From Palaemon carinicauda (Eukaryota; Arthropoda; Malacostraca; Decapoda; Palaemonidae), in the NCBI RefSeq assembly GCF_036898095.1, contig NC_090731.1:139008852-139072851 (forward strand): a DNA stretch of 64,000 nt. Reading direction: 5' to 3'. Under the pieces are notes generated by a model, which was given only the letters and a program-made list of their open reading frames with translations, was not told the DNA's origin and ran no database searches. This document shows positions 36,193-48,848 of the stretch, one piece after another (within the stretch, counting starts at the first letter, position 1; each line of letters begins with the position of its first letter). The translations under genes were made by a program, and so were the position numbers.

Positions 36193-38090
36193 AATCTGTG
36201 TGTGTGCGCGCGCGCTGCTATATGTACGTCTTACAAGATGCAGTAGTGTTGCTACGACGAAAAAGTTTTTTTTTTTTTTCTGGAATAGAAAAGGATTGTG
36301 GTGGAAAGGAGAGATAAAAAATCTTAACGTCAATTCACAGAATACAAGGTTTTGCAAACCATTTGGAAAGGCGTTTATTCTGTTTCTGGTAACTAAAAAA
36401 CCCAACACTTTTCACCGAAGCAGAAAGTAAAGCTTCTTCTAAAACAGATGAAGCAGAAAGGTGTACAGTATTCTCATTTGGATGAGCATATTAAAATGCT
36501 TGTGAGTCAATTTCGTATGTAAGTTCTTGTTACTGTGGTTGTGCGCTTTTTATCGGCCGTTTGTAAGTCTCTAAAATAAGGACATGCAATGCCAGATGTG
36601 TTTGTGAAAATGTTTGTATTATGGAAGTCTTCCTGGTATATTTTCCTTGTAAATGGGAGTGTCTCCTCAACCCATCAAGGGAAAAAGACCCCCCTCCCCC
36701 TGACCTACATCCCAGTCGGTAGAGATGTAACGATTGAAGTAGTTTACAGATAGAAGAGAGTACTGAGACTCCATGGTGTGAGTGAAAATACAAGTGTATT
36801 TGTAATACAGATTTATTTAGAAGAGATAGTATTTATCTTCCGAGTTCCTTTTGACCTTTGATTTAACCAGAGTGTTTTGATACTGCAATGTCTTAGGATG
36901 ATGTACATGCGTAGAAAAATTAGGGTTATTGAAGGAATATGTTATGACTAGTCTGTCTGTGTAACATTTTCTGTTTATAGAACGAGTAAAGTTCCACCTA
37001 AACATTTCAAATCAGTCCACGAGTGAGAAAGGCGCTGGCCTGTAAAGGTTTTGTCGATTGCTGACTTTATGTCGCTTATACTACTTTACTCCTAAGAGTG
37101 AATTGGATCTCTATAGCCTGGAGATGTTATTTTGACCACGGGGTTTCCTTTTACTTGGCAGATTTGTTATTTTTATTTCTATTTCATACATTGTCAACCT
37201 TTTACATGACCATAGTAATTTCTATTCTTGTACGATAAATAAGTTAATCAGAATGATTAAAATTTATTTGAGGAAAGTCTGGAATATTTCAATATATTGG
37301 GTGAGAATGATAACTGTACTAATGATTTGAATCTAAAGCCTCATTTACATGAGTCAAGTGCAGAGGCCAATCAGATGTACAAGGAACTTGTTTCAAGTAA
37401 CTTGACATGTGTAAACATCACAGTCGGATTGTGCAAACATAGACGGCCATAGAAACCTTTAAAAACAAGGCCAAATACTATGAGATGATGATATATTATC
37501 TACACCATTGGATGAAACTCCCACTTGAACAGAAACAGTTAGACTGATGTAGGTTAAAGTTAAGAAAATTGGGGTTCAATTATTATGGACCTGATTGATG
37601 TGACAGATCACCTGAAACTGCGAAATGTCGTGTACTTTTTGTCGATATATTTGTTTTCTTTATTATAGTCAGGTTTAATGTTTGGATTTCAGCTTTCGGT
37701 GGAAAGACTATACATCTTTTTAAAACCTTTTATTAAAAGTAATCACAAAGATAATTTCCATTTTGCACCCTTTGGATTTCACAAAAATCCCTTTTGGGAG
37801 AAATATTTTCGTCAATATCTGAGCTAAATAGCCTAGAACTTTTAAGGCCAAGGAATCCAATGTTCATAGTTCCAGATGTGTTGAGGTATTTGTTGCAGCA
37901 GTTCTTGCAAATATTTACTAATTTCATAAGCCAAATGGGTCATTATGCCATACTAAGCACTAACCACAAAGAAATTCTTATTTAATGGTCTATGTAGTAT
38001 AGGACTACATTATGTATGTTAAACTGTTTGCTGTAACCTACACGTAACTTGGTGGTGGTTGTAATATAACGAATTTTCAGTTTTTTTTCT
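36190..38090. other. Unassigned sequence
   Basis: No gene recognised. Overlapping frames at 37733-37985 on both strands are not supported. Confidence 0.4.
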
Positions 38091-38097
38091 GTAGGCT

Positions 38098-40828
38098 TTA
38101 AATATGAGTGATAAACCACAAACTGCTAAAGAAGCTACTTGTCAGGGTCAGGGTCATGAGCCAACCAACTAGAAGCAGTGTATGCTTTGCCAGTCTGATG
38201 CTGAAAGTGAAGAGTTGGTGCAACAACCCTGTACAGAATTCTACCAGAGTCTGCTGGATATAGTTGAATATATGGCCAGTGGACATGATGGCAACCATGT
38301 TGAAGTCCAGTAATATCTACAAACCTGTGCATATCTGGTGGTCTATCATCATAGTTGCTATGGACATGCAACTAACAAAGACCAGATCCAATGTGTACGA
38401 GACCGTCATGCACATGCATTAGCTACTGGCTGCTACATGCCCAAGAAATGTAGACAGAAAAGATGACGCACTGAAATGTATGAATCACGCCCATCGACAT
38501 CTGGGCTTTCAGCACCATTCATAAGTCCTGTACATGTCTACTGGATAGGAAACAATGTTTCTTCTGTCAGAAAGATGATGATGAGCAGCTTTATCAGATG
38601 AGGATTTTCAAAGCTGGAAAATCTCTTAAAGAATCGGTTGAAAGATCCATTAAGGACACACTGAATATAGGAGAACACATACTTTGTACCAGGTGATGCA
38701 CATTGAATTGATGTTCCATACCACAAAACACGCTGGATAAAGAATGTTTCCCATGGACAATGAGAAGCCAGCACCAGTGGCAGCATAACAGGCTGCAAAG
38801 ATCCCTTGTTGCATCACAGCGTGCGAATCTGCTTAAGCTGATTAACCTCATTGATGTCCAGACAGATCCAAGCATACATACTTATGGAAGATATCGAAAC
38901 AACATTTGTCAATATGCTTGGGAAAGAAGACTTGGAAAATCTTGTATCTACATTCAATAGAAAGTGAGTGAAAGAAAAGGTCCTCAATACCTAGCCATAC
39001 CTGAAGTTCGGTCTTCCAAAAATAAAAGGGACACAGTTGTTTTCTATTCTCAAAGGCATGCAATGAAAGCATGGTTCAATTTTGCAATGGAGACTTATGG
39101 CGATGAAGAAGTCATCATGCAGACAATATAACAGAGCATTACAGGTGAAAGCATGGCTAACTTTACCAAGACAGCAAAATATACCAACACCACTGAAGTT
39201 ACCAATGACATCATTGATGCTCTACCTGAACTTTATACCAGGATCTGTTGGATTATGATAGAATTTCCTAACAGCATGGAAACTCAAAGGAGGAGGAAAG
39301 TCATTAGTAGAACAGACTTGGAAAATCTTGTATCTACATTCAATAGAAAGTGAGTGAAAGAAAAGGTCCTCAATACCTTGCCATACCTGAAGTTCGGTCT
39401 TCCAAAAATAAAAGGGACGCAGTTGTTTTCTATTCTCAAAGGCATGCAATGAAAGCATGGTTCAATTTTGCAATGGAGAGTTATGGCGATGAAGAAGTCA
39501 TCATGCAGACAATATAACAGAGCATTACAGGTGAAAGCATGGCTAACTTTACCAAGACAGCAAAATATACCAACACCACTGAAGTTACCAATGACATCAT
39601 TGATGCTCTACCTGAACTTTATACCAGGATCTGTTGGATTATGATAGAATTTCCTAACAGCATGGAAACTCAAAGGAGGAGGAAAGTCATTAGTAGAACA
39701 GCATTCACAGCGAGCCACAACATCATGTAGCAATTCAAATCCAACTGACAGGTCAACAAGAAGCCAAGAAGAGAATCAGTAGCATTCAGGCCACCCCATG
39801 CATGAAAAAACCCACAGATCTAGGGACTAGCTATCATAATTCCTTGTGAAACCCTCAAGATGCGGGTGGCTTTTCTCAGTGCACATGATTACTTTTGTCT
39901 CATATGGCCATAGCCTGCTAATTGAATCAAATCTAGCCAATGCCATTGAATAAAACACCTAAGAGTTCCAAGGTCTGTATGTATCACCATTCTTGAAGAA
40001 GGGTCTCTTTGTTTCCCTCTCAATAGATAACGCAGACTTTTCAGAGGCCACTGCCGATGGGAAAGGAACTTCCCTAGGATTGATTACTATTGTATACTAG
40101 AATACAGAGGTTCCTGGAAAACCAGTTGCACTTCCCTTGAAGGTAGGCAATACCCAGAGTATGTCTATCACTCCATACTATGTAGATATGCAGCATTGTG
40201 ACAAAGCCAAAACCACAGGATACAACTCATTGTTATCTGAAAGAAAGCCACTGACTGCAGTTGGAGTCTTACCATTACTTCCAGAGGTGGCACATGAGTA
40301 GTCAAGGCTACTGACTTAGATTATGCAAGCAAGTTAACTGAGAAAGCTGGTTGCTTTTTAAGATTACCCCATTGTCATTTCATTTGACATGAATTTTTAT
40401 GAGATGGTCCAAGTGCTGGACACCAGACCTGACCTGAAACACACAGTTGACCCATGAATGGGTGAGCTACATGTTATCATGGGTGCCCTTTCCCTTTTTG
40501 GTCCCTCCAGGAAGAACTCTGGTAATAATGATGCCTGGGCATCAGCTGATGTCATCACAGTTTTCCAAGAATGGTAGAAACAGAGATTCAAGAAGGCAAT
40601 GTTCAAGGCAATGATGAACAACCCCCATTGAGTGGATGCAGTGCAATTCTTTGTAGCTGCAAATCAGGATACCGACCTGGAGCTTCATTTCCAAGCTGGG
40701 GAACAGCTGAGCAAGGTTTTTGCTTCTGACTGAATCAAATACAAGCGACTCTATCTTAGATACATCGTAGACATGCATGATCTAGCGGCCAAACACCCTG
40801 AAACTTGGGAAACTTGGCAGTCATGAAG
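38098..40828 (+). pseudogene. Decayed gene of an unidentified, probably multicopy family
   Basis: The plus strand encodes a long, protein-like but broken sequence. It opens MSDKPQTAKEATCQGQGHEP, then a CxxC segment (KQCMLCQSDAE), stops at about 38170, 38311 and 38464, and a second CxxC segment in another frame (KQCFFCQKDDDEQLYQM near 38549). Later parts read LLKLINLIDVQTDPSIHTYG, ITPYYVDMQHCDKAKTTGYN, LTAVGVLPLLPEVAHE, GELHVIMGALSLFG and LYLRYIVDMHDLAAKHPETW. More than ten in-frame stops and several frame changes rule out function. The middle is duplicated in tandem (38928-39699). The blocks resemble a repeated protein family I have met in marine invertebrate genomes but cannot name, possibly linked to a transposon. 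GC content is higher than the flanks, consistent with former coding sequence. Confidence 0.65.
38928..39699 (+). repeat. 386-bp tandem duplication inside the decayed gene
   Basis: Unit 1 is 38928-39313 and unit 2 is 39314-39699; both start AGACTTGGAAAATCTTG. I find only about three or four substitutions between them (for example TAG/TTG near the ATACC block, ACACAG/ACGCAG and GAGACT/GAGAGT), so the duplication is far younger than the decay of the gene. Confidence 0.93.
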
Positions 40829-40829
40829 A

Positions 40830-43367
40830 ATATCATTCTAAAACTATGTTGGCTACTCTTCTTAGCTTCGTCTGTGCAGCCTATTCCTCCGAAGGTATCT
40901 ACTGTATATCAAGAGCATCTCCAGACTGCATAGCATCTCTTTTGTAAGCATATGACAAAAAGTGATAAGTTATAACCTACCCTTGGAGTGCTGAGACTGT
41001 GAGACAGCATGTCTTGATAGTCTATATCCAAGCGAGAGTGAGTGGACAGGCCAACATACCTCTGCAGAACCCACATTTGGATCCTCTGGAGAATGGACAC
41101 CATTAGGACTCCGATGACCAGGTGAAGCCAAATATCATAGTTGTCCTTCCTACTCCAAAGACCAATGCAAAATAGACTGATCTTCTGCCAATTGTTTTTG
41201 CAGAACAAAGAAGGTATCCTTCACTGATCTTTGCCATTGCGGCTGCGAGTGACAGAATGATGACACACGCAACAGGTATAAACTGATCGCGACAATGATG
41301 GTGATGATATGTAAAGATTTTGGTTTCCCAAAGGATTAAACCCATTTTTGTCATGAGAAACCTGTGGGGTCTTAATAAGACACCATTTTTGATCACTTGT
41401 AATACATTCAATACAACGGAATGCTTCATTTACTTAATTTTGTGGTTAATTGTAGTTTGTATACATTATTTTGGTACAGTTTGATTCCTGTGCCCGTTAA
41501 ATGGTGGTTAGCTGTCAAAATCATATTTCTAGGTTATTTAAAACCTGGAATATTGACGAAAACCTTTATTTACGGAAGCCATTTTATAAAATCCAAGATG
41601 ATGTCCACATAAGTATCTGGGCAAACAGGAACATTGTTTATCTAACTATTTTTTACAATAGATATTTCAAAAATCTATAGTTTTGATACTCCACAAAAAT
41701 CTGGCGAAATTACAGCTAACCTGAGTATTAGGTTTTTCTACTGTACTGCTAATTAATTTACTTTTATTATATTTATATTGAACCCTTTCAATATAAAACT
41801 TTTATATCGGGTGTTGGTTAGTGATGATATAGATATATTATCAAACCTGCTGAATGTCATTTAAATTATACTAAAATCATTATTGATTCCTAGTGAGACT
41901 GCCAAATAGAATTCAACCATATTGTTTTGACGCAGATTTCACCTTTGTTTCATTACTCAGTTGGAAACACCATATTTTATTCATTCACTCTATTTTAGGA
42001 TACATGGCATTCCAGATGCTTATTCCGTTGTCAGTTATGCATTTCAATTACATATATATTCTTTTAATTGGTGGTCAATATCGTGGTCACACAGACAAAC
42101 AATGTGTTGTCAACGCGTCGCTTTGAGCAGCGTAATTGGATTAAAGTAAAATTTATATTCCGTTGCAACTATTGTTTCTATTATTGAGTTGGAGAACAAT
42201 GAGCAGTTGCCATTATATGTAGTCTGTTATTATTAAGAACATGTGTATGTATAATGAACATTATATTGCTTAAAACTTCTGTGTAATGTAACAGTTGTAT
42301 TGTTGTTCCAATTAACTGCAGTTGATCAATTATTTGTTGATATGATTTTTCTATATCATTACATAAATTGCTATAATTGATTCTCTAATGATGTGTGAAG
42401 AGATCAGGTATGTTATTAACATCAGAAACTTGTGTAAGTCAAGAGCGTCAAAAGTCAGAGTCAATCAAATTCAAGATATTATTTTATAATTTTGTGTGGA
42501 TTTAAAGAAAATTATTATTGAGTAAGGGAAGTGGAATGCTGCGAGTGGTGAGAATGATAAATTCAATTAAGATCTAATTGTAACAATGTATACTGTATCT
42601 GCATTCACCATTTAACTTACATATAAAGAAATGGTCATTTTGAAAGCTAATCATTTACATTTTTCTGCTTGGCTAAGACAAAAATATTTGGAAATTCTTC
42701 GGTGGTACTCCTTAGAGATAGGTTATTTGATTTGTAAAAGGAGACTGAACAGGAAGAAATAGAATTCGATTGAAAACATAGAAAGTTACACCCATATGAA
42801 GTGACGACTAGCGAACTACAGAAAAACAATCAATATTGGAAGCCAAGTTCGGAGAATTTCATGCAATATTTGGAAGCTGTTAAGGGAAGAAAATCGCTAT
42901 TATCGTCTTTCCTCTACCAATGGTACATTTTAAACTTCATTGCAATTACTACCACCCCAGCTTTTATTGTTATGATTACTTAGCGTATAACGAGAGCAGT
43001 TAAATGTCAGGAACTAAAGGACTGAGAAAAAGCGGTGGAGAGAAATAGAGTAGCGTTCGAGTTAGAAGGAAGAAAAAGAACCATAGAAGTATATACCCCT
43101 CATAAAATACCGTTGCCCCGGGGGAAATAAGATTTCTTACGTACCATTTCCTTATATTGGGTTAATATGTCACCCGTTATACGATGCTCATGCCAAAAGC
43201 CATTCCAGTATTCAAGAATTTTATCCCCAACGTCAGGCTGTGATTCCAAGATTGAAGTCATCTTTGCGAGATAGCTAGATGTTCGTCAGAGTTTGTTATA
43301 GTTTGTTATGGTTCTCAGGAAATCGTAACCTTCGAAAAATCCGCATTCAAACCCGTTAAAGCAATTG
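40830..43367. other. Unassigned; 40.9-41.4 kb may continue the decayed gene
   Basis: The plus strand at 40950-41280 has protein-like stretches (such as RVSGQANIPLQNPH and VFAEQRRYPSLIFAIAAASD) with stops. A 108-codon minus frame overlaps it at 41103-41429. I cannot decide between them. The rest to 43367 is AT-rich with nothing recognised. Confidence 0.3.
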
Positions 43368-43694
43368 TGATGGCGGATGTGGTAACGTCCCTGACTGGTG
43401 AACGCCAGACTGGGGTTCGAGTCACGCTCAAACTCGTTAGTTTCTTTGGTCGCTCCAACCTCACCCTCCTTGTGAGCTAAGAATAGGGTTGTTTTGTGGA
43501 GCCTATAGGTGTATCTGCTGAGTCATCAGGAGCCATTGCCTGGCCTTCCTTGGACCTAGCATGGAGAGGGGCTTGGGCGCTGATCATATGTTTATGTGGT
43601 CAGTCTCTAGGAGATAGTCCTGCTTGATAGGGCAATGTCACTGTCACTTGCCTCTGCCATTCATAAGCTGCCTTTAACCTTTAAACCTTTAAAC
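43368..43694 (+). mobile_element. tRNA-derived SINE, best-preserved copy
   Basis: The tRNA-like head runs from TGATGGCGGATGTGGTAACG (box A) to ACTGGGGTTCGAGTCACG (box B, close to GGTTCGANNCC), spaced as in a tRNA gene. The body includes CTCCTTGTGAGCTAAG, GGAGCCTATAGGTGTATC, TGCTGAGTCATCAGGAGCC, GGGGCTTGGGCGCTGATCAT, GGTCAGTCTCTAGG and TGCCATTCATAAGCTGCC, ending in CTTTAAACCTTTAAAC. About 325 bp. Box A/B give a Pol III internal promoter; there is no coding capacity. Confidence 0.9.
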
Positions 43695-44790
43695 TTGGTA
43701 CAAGCAAAGGATCAGTGCATAGGTCATTCACAAGAGGATCGCTGATGTGTGTAACTAAGTCTATAGAATACAGTGTGGGACTTCACCGGTGATATGTGCT
43801 TCTTTTAGTCCCAGGCATTCTTATATTTAATTCCCATTTATATTCATATATATACAGTATATATGTGTGTTTATAAGGCACAAGCATACATTTAGATGAC
43901 TTTGTTATAATGAGATTGATTTAGTTAAGTTAGACAGGTAATTATTGGCTATGACCAAAGATTAATATATAAACACAACAAACCAATCCATTCCGTAGAC
44001 AAGTGTTCAGTTGCTCCTATATACTGGTCTTTTCTTTTAGCTCTATTGCCATTATTACATGTAGAGAAAATGTATTTCTTTCTTATTGACATATTTGATT
44101 ATGAAATAGATTTTATTAACGATATTATATTACAAGCCAATGATATTTATGTCAGAAAATTTGAAGAGAAGAGGAAATTTCTTCCTTAAAAACAAGGGCG
44201 TAGTTTGTCAAGTTAACCGAATAATCTTTATTTTTGATGTTTCCCTTCCCAAATGTTACGAAACGATTGTTAACTTTAAATGTATATTAGTGACAATAAC
44301 ATGGACGTCAGACAACATGCCTCATGGGAGATGGTAACATTTAATATTAGGTCAACACCTATTTTTATCAATATATTTTTTTACGATATAGGTATAAAGG
44401 AGGATAGACAGGGTAGTCAAGAGGAAAACAGAAGATGAAAAATATGGCCAAGAATATAACTAGAGGAAGATAGTGATATGGTGTAATGTGAATGGTATCT
44501 AGGGTATTAAGTATACTTGGAGTATCTGTATAATGAGGATTATAAAGAAAGAGAGAAAAGGTGTGTAAGTCTGGAAGATGGAGGATATTGAATTCTGATA
44601 TAGATAATGGATGAATGGAATTAGTTTAGTCGTATACGTATTTGGGTGTAAATACACCACGTGATGGTGGAATGGGAAAAGCGATACTTCACTAAATAAG
44701 TAAAGCAAGAAAGGTAGTGGAGTATGTGCAAAGAATTAGGAAGAAACTTGAAATGTCTGTGGAAGCCCGGAATGGATTGTAAAGTCAAAG
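43695..44790. other. Unassigned AT-rich sequence
   Basis: No gene recognised; purine-rich stretch at 44390-44600. Confidence 0.4.
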
Positions 44791-44795
44791 CCTCT

Positions 44796-44940
44796 GTACG
44801 ATCGTGTGACACACGGTTGGTACATGCATGTACCAACCGTGTGTCACACCATCGTACATAGTTCATTTTATGCTTGTATCTTCGCTCTCCCCTCGCACTT
44901 AAAAGAACTATGTACGATCGTGTGACACACGGATGGTACA
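44796..44940. mobile_element. Three inverted U3 ends of the LTR family at 20 kb
   Basis: The LTR terminus TGTACCAACCGTGTGTCACA occurs three times in alternating orientation: minus (44796-44824), plus (from 44829, with downstream U3 to about 44900) and minus again (44905-44940). The first two form a 62-bp palindrome centred at 44826/44827 with one mismatch. The last two form a 36-bp stem (two mismatches) with a 40-bp loop. The loop contains TATGCTTGTATCTTCGCTCT, also found in the 20-kb LTR. Confidence 0.8.
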
Positions 44941-44989
44941 CCTCTTTCATATTATGGTGCGCCCCCACCCTGCAAAAAAGGAACAGAAG

Positions 44990-45890
44990 AGGTTTATTAC
45001 ATATATGATGTGAGAAGTTGATTCAAATGTGATAATGGCCTATTGCTTTATAGAAAGTGAGATTATGGATCTTGTCTATTTAAAAAAGTACAATATTTAT
45101 TCCAGTAGTTATACAGAAATGTATTACAAAATACAGTGCTAGTATGAAATTTATTTCTTTTCAAAATAAACAGATTTGTTCACGCTGGTTAACCATTGCT
45201 GTGAGACTCACTACTTACTGTATATCATCCTCAACAGTTTAGAAATATTGTGATTTATAAACACAATTTTAGAGAAATCTTGTAACTTACGAGAAATCCC
45301 CGGGAAGAAATTATCGTGTCAACAAATAGAAAAGCAGAACTGACAGTTTTAATCATTATAAAATAAGTCATTTTAAATCATATAAAACAAACATATTACT
45401 CAATAATGTGTGTTACCTATGACTATAAAGTGTATGTCTTAAGGGGTTAAAGTAAATGCCACGATAAGAACAGTCGTATCAGTAGTCATTTATTATTATT
45501 GTCATTATCTAAGTTATTATGTAATTGCTCGGTCAGATATATACATATACTGTATATCAATAACACGAATGAAGGGGGATTTATCATAAATCTTCTACAA
45601 GATCTAATGCGGTGTGTTTTAATTATTGTGTGGGATAAAACCTAATGCAATACTGTATAGGAAATGTAGAAGGGTCTAGAACGATTAGAATCATGCATAT
45701 GTGTAAGTTGGGATGGAATTGATATTATTTAAAAAGAGCGGGAATTAAAAAATTATGTTTATATCTCAGTACATAGTTGTTTCTTTATGAAAGTGTTTTT
45801 ATCAAGAGAATAGAAATAATTCTAGGAACATCCTAGAAAATTATGTAAACATAAAATTCATTTTATTACAAAGAGCCTTACGAGCATTTT
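44990..45890. other. Unassigned AT-rich sequence
   Basis: No gene recognised. Confidence 0.4.
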
Positions 45891-45944
45891 TAGAGTTAGG
45901 GTTTGATGACGTACCACATGACAGTTAAGAAATGTGCATCCGAG

Positions 45945-46008
45945 TGTGGGTATATAAAGGGTATTTCCACCTAGCAGAGGGCACAACTCTCTGGAATTCA
46001 GTCACACA
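45945..46008 (+). promoter_or_regulatory. Candidate TATA-type promoter
   Basis: GGGTATATAAAGGG at about 45948-45961, with an arthropod-type initiator TTCAGTC at 45997-46003. The 47-bp spacing is longer than the usual 30, so the start may instead lie near 45980. An LTR U3-R region is an alternative. Confidence 0.35.
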
Positions 46009-46122
46009 ATGTCCTCCGGAAAGCAGATAGAATTTAATTATCCATTAAGCTTTAATAACTCTGTTCTTTTCAACATCTCTGATTTCTGTGATAATAACTT
46101 GATTGTGTTGAACTGTTCTTAA
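46009..46122 (+). CDS. Possible 37-codon small ORF, unknown
   Basis: The first ATG after the candidate TATA/initiator opens a short frame beginning MSSGKQIEFNYPLSFNN and ending NNLIVLNCS at a TAA. No domain, signal peptide or membrane segment is apparent. Its position just after a promoter-like element is the only support; it is probably untranslated leader or part of an LTR element. Confidence 0.15.
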   Translation: MSSGKQIEFNYPLSFNNSVLFNISDFCDNNLIVLNCS

Positions 46123-46819
46123 GGATCTGAAGTTATATTAACCCTGTAAGCCTAGTGCAATTTTGAGCTCAAATTACTTTAAGGGAATGAAGTGTTAAGA
46201 ACTGTATAATCACTGTATAGTCATTCGGTCTAACTACTTCTTAACCGAAACTTTAATGTAACTTTCTGTTAATGAAGTAAAGTGTTACTAAATCATTTGC
46301 TACAAAACAACTGTATAATTTGCACCCGTGCTCTACCCATAGCAGAACTTATGCATCATTTGATTTTCTTTATTAGAAAACAGTATTTTTTTTTCATTTC
46401 TCACTATTTAGCAAAGGCAAGTATGGATTGAGATTGTGTGATTATGCAATCTGTTCAGTGAAACTATTGCTTGATACCGCTTCATACTTTGTAAGGATTG
46501 TATATTCTACTTAAATTTGTAGTAAAATTACGCTTTTGTAAGTCATCTGTATTGTTTAATCTTTTTTTTTGTATAACTTTATCACCTCGATTCTAGTCAC
46601 TATCATTCTTACAACTATTCAAGTTATAGATCTAAAAGAACTCCTAGAGCACTTCACATACTTGATAATCATGATGAACTTTCTGAACTCGTAAAGCAAA
46701 AACGTAACAATATGCATCATCGGGAATTACACTTGAAATCTATTTGCGTATTACACGTGGTGTCCGGGAAATGTGTATTTTGAAAACTATTGGATAGTAG
46801 CGATAGTAGATTGACTGGA
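46123..46819. other. Unassigned AT-rich sequence
   Basis: No gene recognised. Confidence 0.4.
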
Positions 46820-46885
46820 GTTGAGAACGAAAAAAACAGATAATTTTGAGATGGTTTGGCCACGTGTAAAAAGTGAGCAACGATA
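46820..46885 (+). pseudogene. Short LINE C-terminal relic next to the SINE-like insertion
   Basis: Encodes LRWFGHV, the conserved RWFGHV box of LINE post-RT regions, then a stop and the (ATT)n tail of the repeat at 46886. Too short to classify. Confidence 0.4.
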
Positions 46886-46918
<33 letters not shown>

Positions 46919-47574
46919 CATTATTATTACTTTCTAAGATACAACCCTAATTGGAAAAGCAGGATGCTATACGCCCAGGGGCTCCAACAGGGAAAATTGC
47001 CCAGTGAGGAATGGAAACAAAGAAAAATAAAATATTTTAGAACAGTAATACCATTAAAACGAATATTTCCTATATAAACTATAAAAACTTTAGCAAAATA
47101 AGAGGAAGAGAAACAAGATGGAATAGTGAGCCTGAGTGTACTTCTAAGCAACAGAATTCTAACCCAAGACAATGAAAGACTATGACACCGAGGCTATGGC
47201 ACTACCCAAGACAAGAGAACAAAGGTTTGATTTTGGAGTGTCCTTTTCCTAGAAGAGCTGCTTACCATAGCTAAAGAGTATCTTCTGCCCCTACCAAGAG
47301 GAAAGTGACCACTGAACAATTACAGCATAGTAGTTTACCCCTTGGGGGACGAAGAATTATTTGGTAATCTCAATGTTGTCAGGTGTATGGGGACAGAGGA
47401 GAATATGTAAAGAATAGGCCAGACTATTCGGTGTATGTGTAGGCAAAGGGAAAATGAACCATAACCAGAGAGAAGGATCCAACGTACTGTAGTACTGTCT
47501 AGCCAGTCAAAGGACCCCATAACTCTAGCGGTAGTATCTCAACGGGTGGCAAGTGCCCTGACAAACCTACTATC
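46886..47574 (-). mobile_element. Long SINE-like repeat with LINE-derived tail (copy 3)
   Basis: Nearly full length, about 690 bp. The (ATT)n tract at 46886-46932 is the tail, then the LINE-like segment with CAACCCTAATTGGAAAAGCA and GGGAAAATTGCCCAGTGAGG. The body blocks match copy 2 in order, and the head ends GGTTTGTCAGGGCACTTGCC on the minus strand. Confidence 0.88.
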
Positions 47575-48724
47575 TTAAAAGTGATAAGTGAAAAGAGTAA
47601 AATAATTGAGAAATGCTAGACGTTTTGAGGAGAATAAGGCTTAGATGGTGAGAGAGATACATTACAAAGGAACATCCTAACCCAGCAATGCGTATAAGAG
47701 GGAGGGGAAGGGGCCAATGGTTGTTTCGGGTTTGGAAGCGCCACAAATGGACCTTCTGTGTACGAGTACCAAAACGTCTGATGCTCGGATATTGGATTTT
47801 GTTCATACTCGATACAACAGCTGAAGGATGTGATAGTGACAGTTGGGATTTTTTCTTTTATCTCTGGGACTGTTTCGTGTTAGTGAAAAAGACTCAGTGA
47901 AAAACATGTACACGCGTTCAATCAACATAAAACTTAATCGAATATTCCGGAAAAAGAGAAGATTCCTCATAATCACATTTCGAAATCTTACACACATTTC
48001 GTCCAGTCAAGAACTTATCTACTGATGTGCTAATGTTGAATTGATGAGTTTGGTAAAAGAACTGTGTAAGTTATTTTTAATGAACTATCATATACAAGTT
48101 ATGCAAGACATCCATTTAAACAATGTCTACCTAAAATATTTCATCATTACATTATTTCATAATTCATCTAGTTAGATGATGAAGCGTCTTAACAGCTAGT
48201 CCAGATTCTATCAGTAAATTATATATCAAGAAATATGATTTAAGTTAAGAACTGATATTATTCTTACAAGAGACTACGATAGATGATAACTACAGTATTG
48301 CAATTGACGTGCCAATATGCTTAACATTCAATGTAAGTTAGATAACTTTGTTAGGGTTATGCGTCTTTTTAATCCTTAAGTAATACATGAAAGCTTGTCT
48401 TTTTGCTTATGTATCGGTACGAAAACTAAAGCTGGTGCAATACGTCTGAGTTACTTTTAATGATGAACATATCTGAACAAAAAGATAAAGAACCGTTTAA
48501 AAGTTATGCCGCGTGGAAATCATAATGACCAGTCTTTCATGCAAAGCTATTTGTTATTGGGAGTCAATATCAGAGAACATTTATTTTCTTTTTCACTGTT
48601 CAGCTGGGTACGAAAAATCATATGTGTAATGATATTTTCTGAAAGCGAAAAAGTCAATTTCATTTCCAGGCTGGAATATACCTGCCAGCCCCTCCGCTTG
48701 TTGATATTAAAACGATAAAGCCGT

Positions 48725-48726
<2 letters not shown>
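47575..48726. other. Unassigned; possible LINE relic at 47620-47760
   Basis: The plus strand near 47690 reads MRIRGRGRGQWLFRVWKR, loosely like an RGRP-W box of a LINE C-terminus. No other feature recognised. Confidence 0.3.

Positions 48727-48801
<75 letters not shown>
48727..48801. repeat. (CT)n microsatellite
   Basis: Pure CT array. Confidence 0.97.
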
Positions 48802-48804
<3 letters not shown>

Positions 48805-48848
48805 AACACTTAACATGAATAGATGAACCCTATGGTGTTATCAATAGC

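Noticed and set aside
41103..41429. 108-codon minus-strand frame as a membrane protein
   Set aside because: It overlaps protein-like text on the plus strand that may continue the decayed gene, and has no recognised domain.
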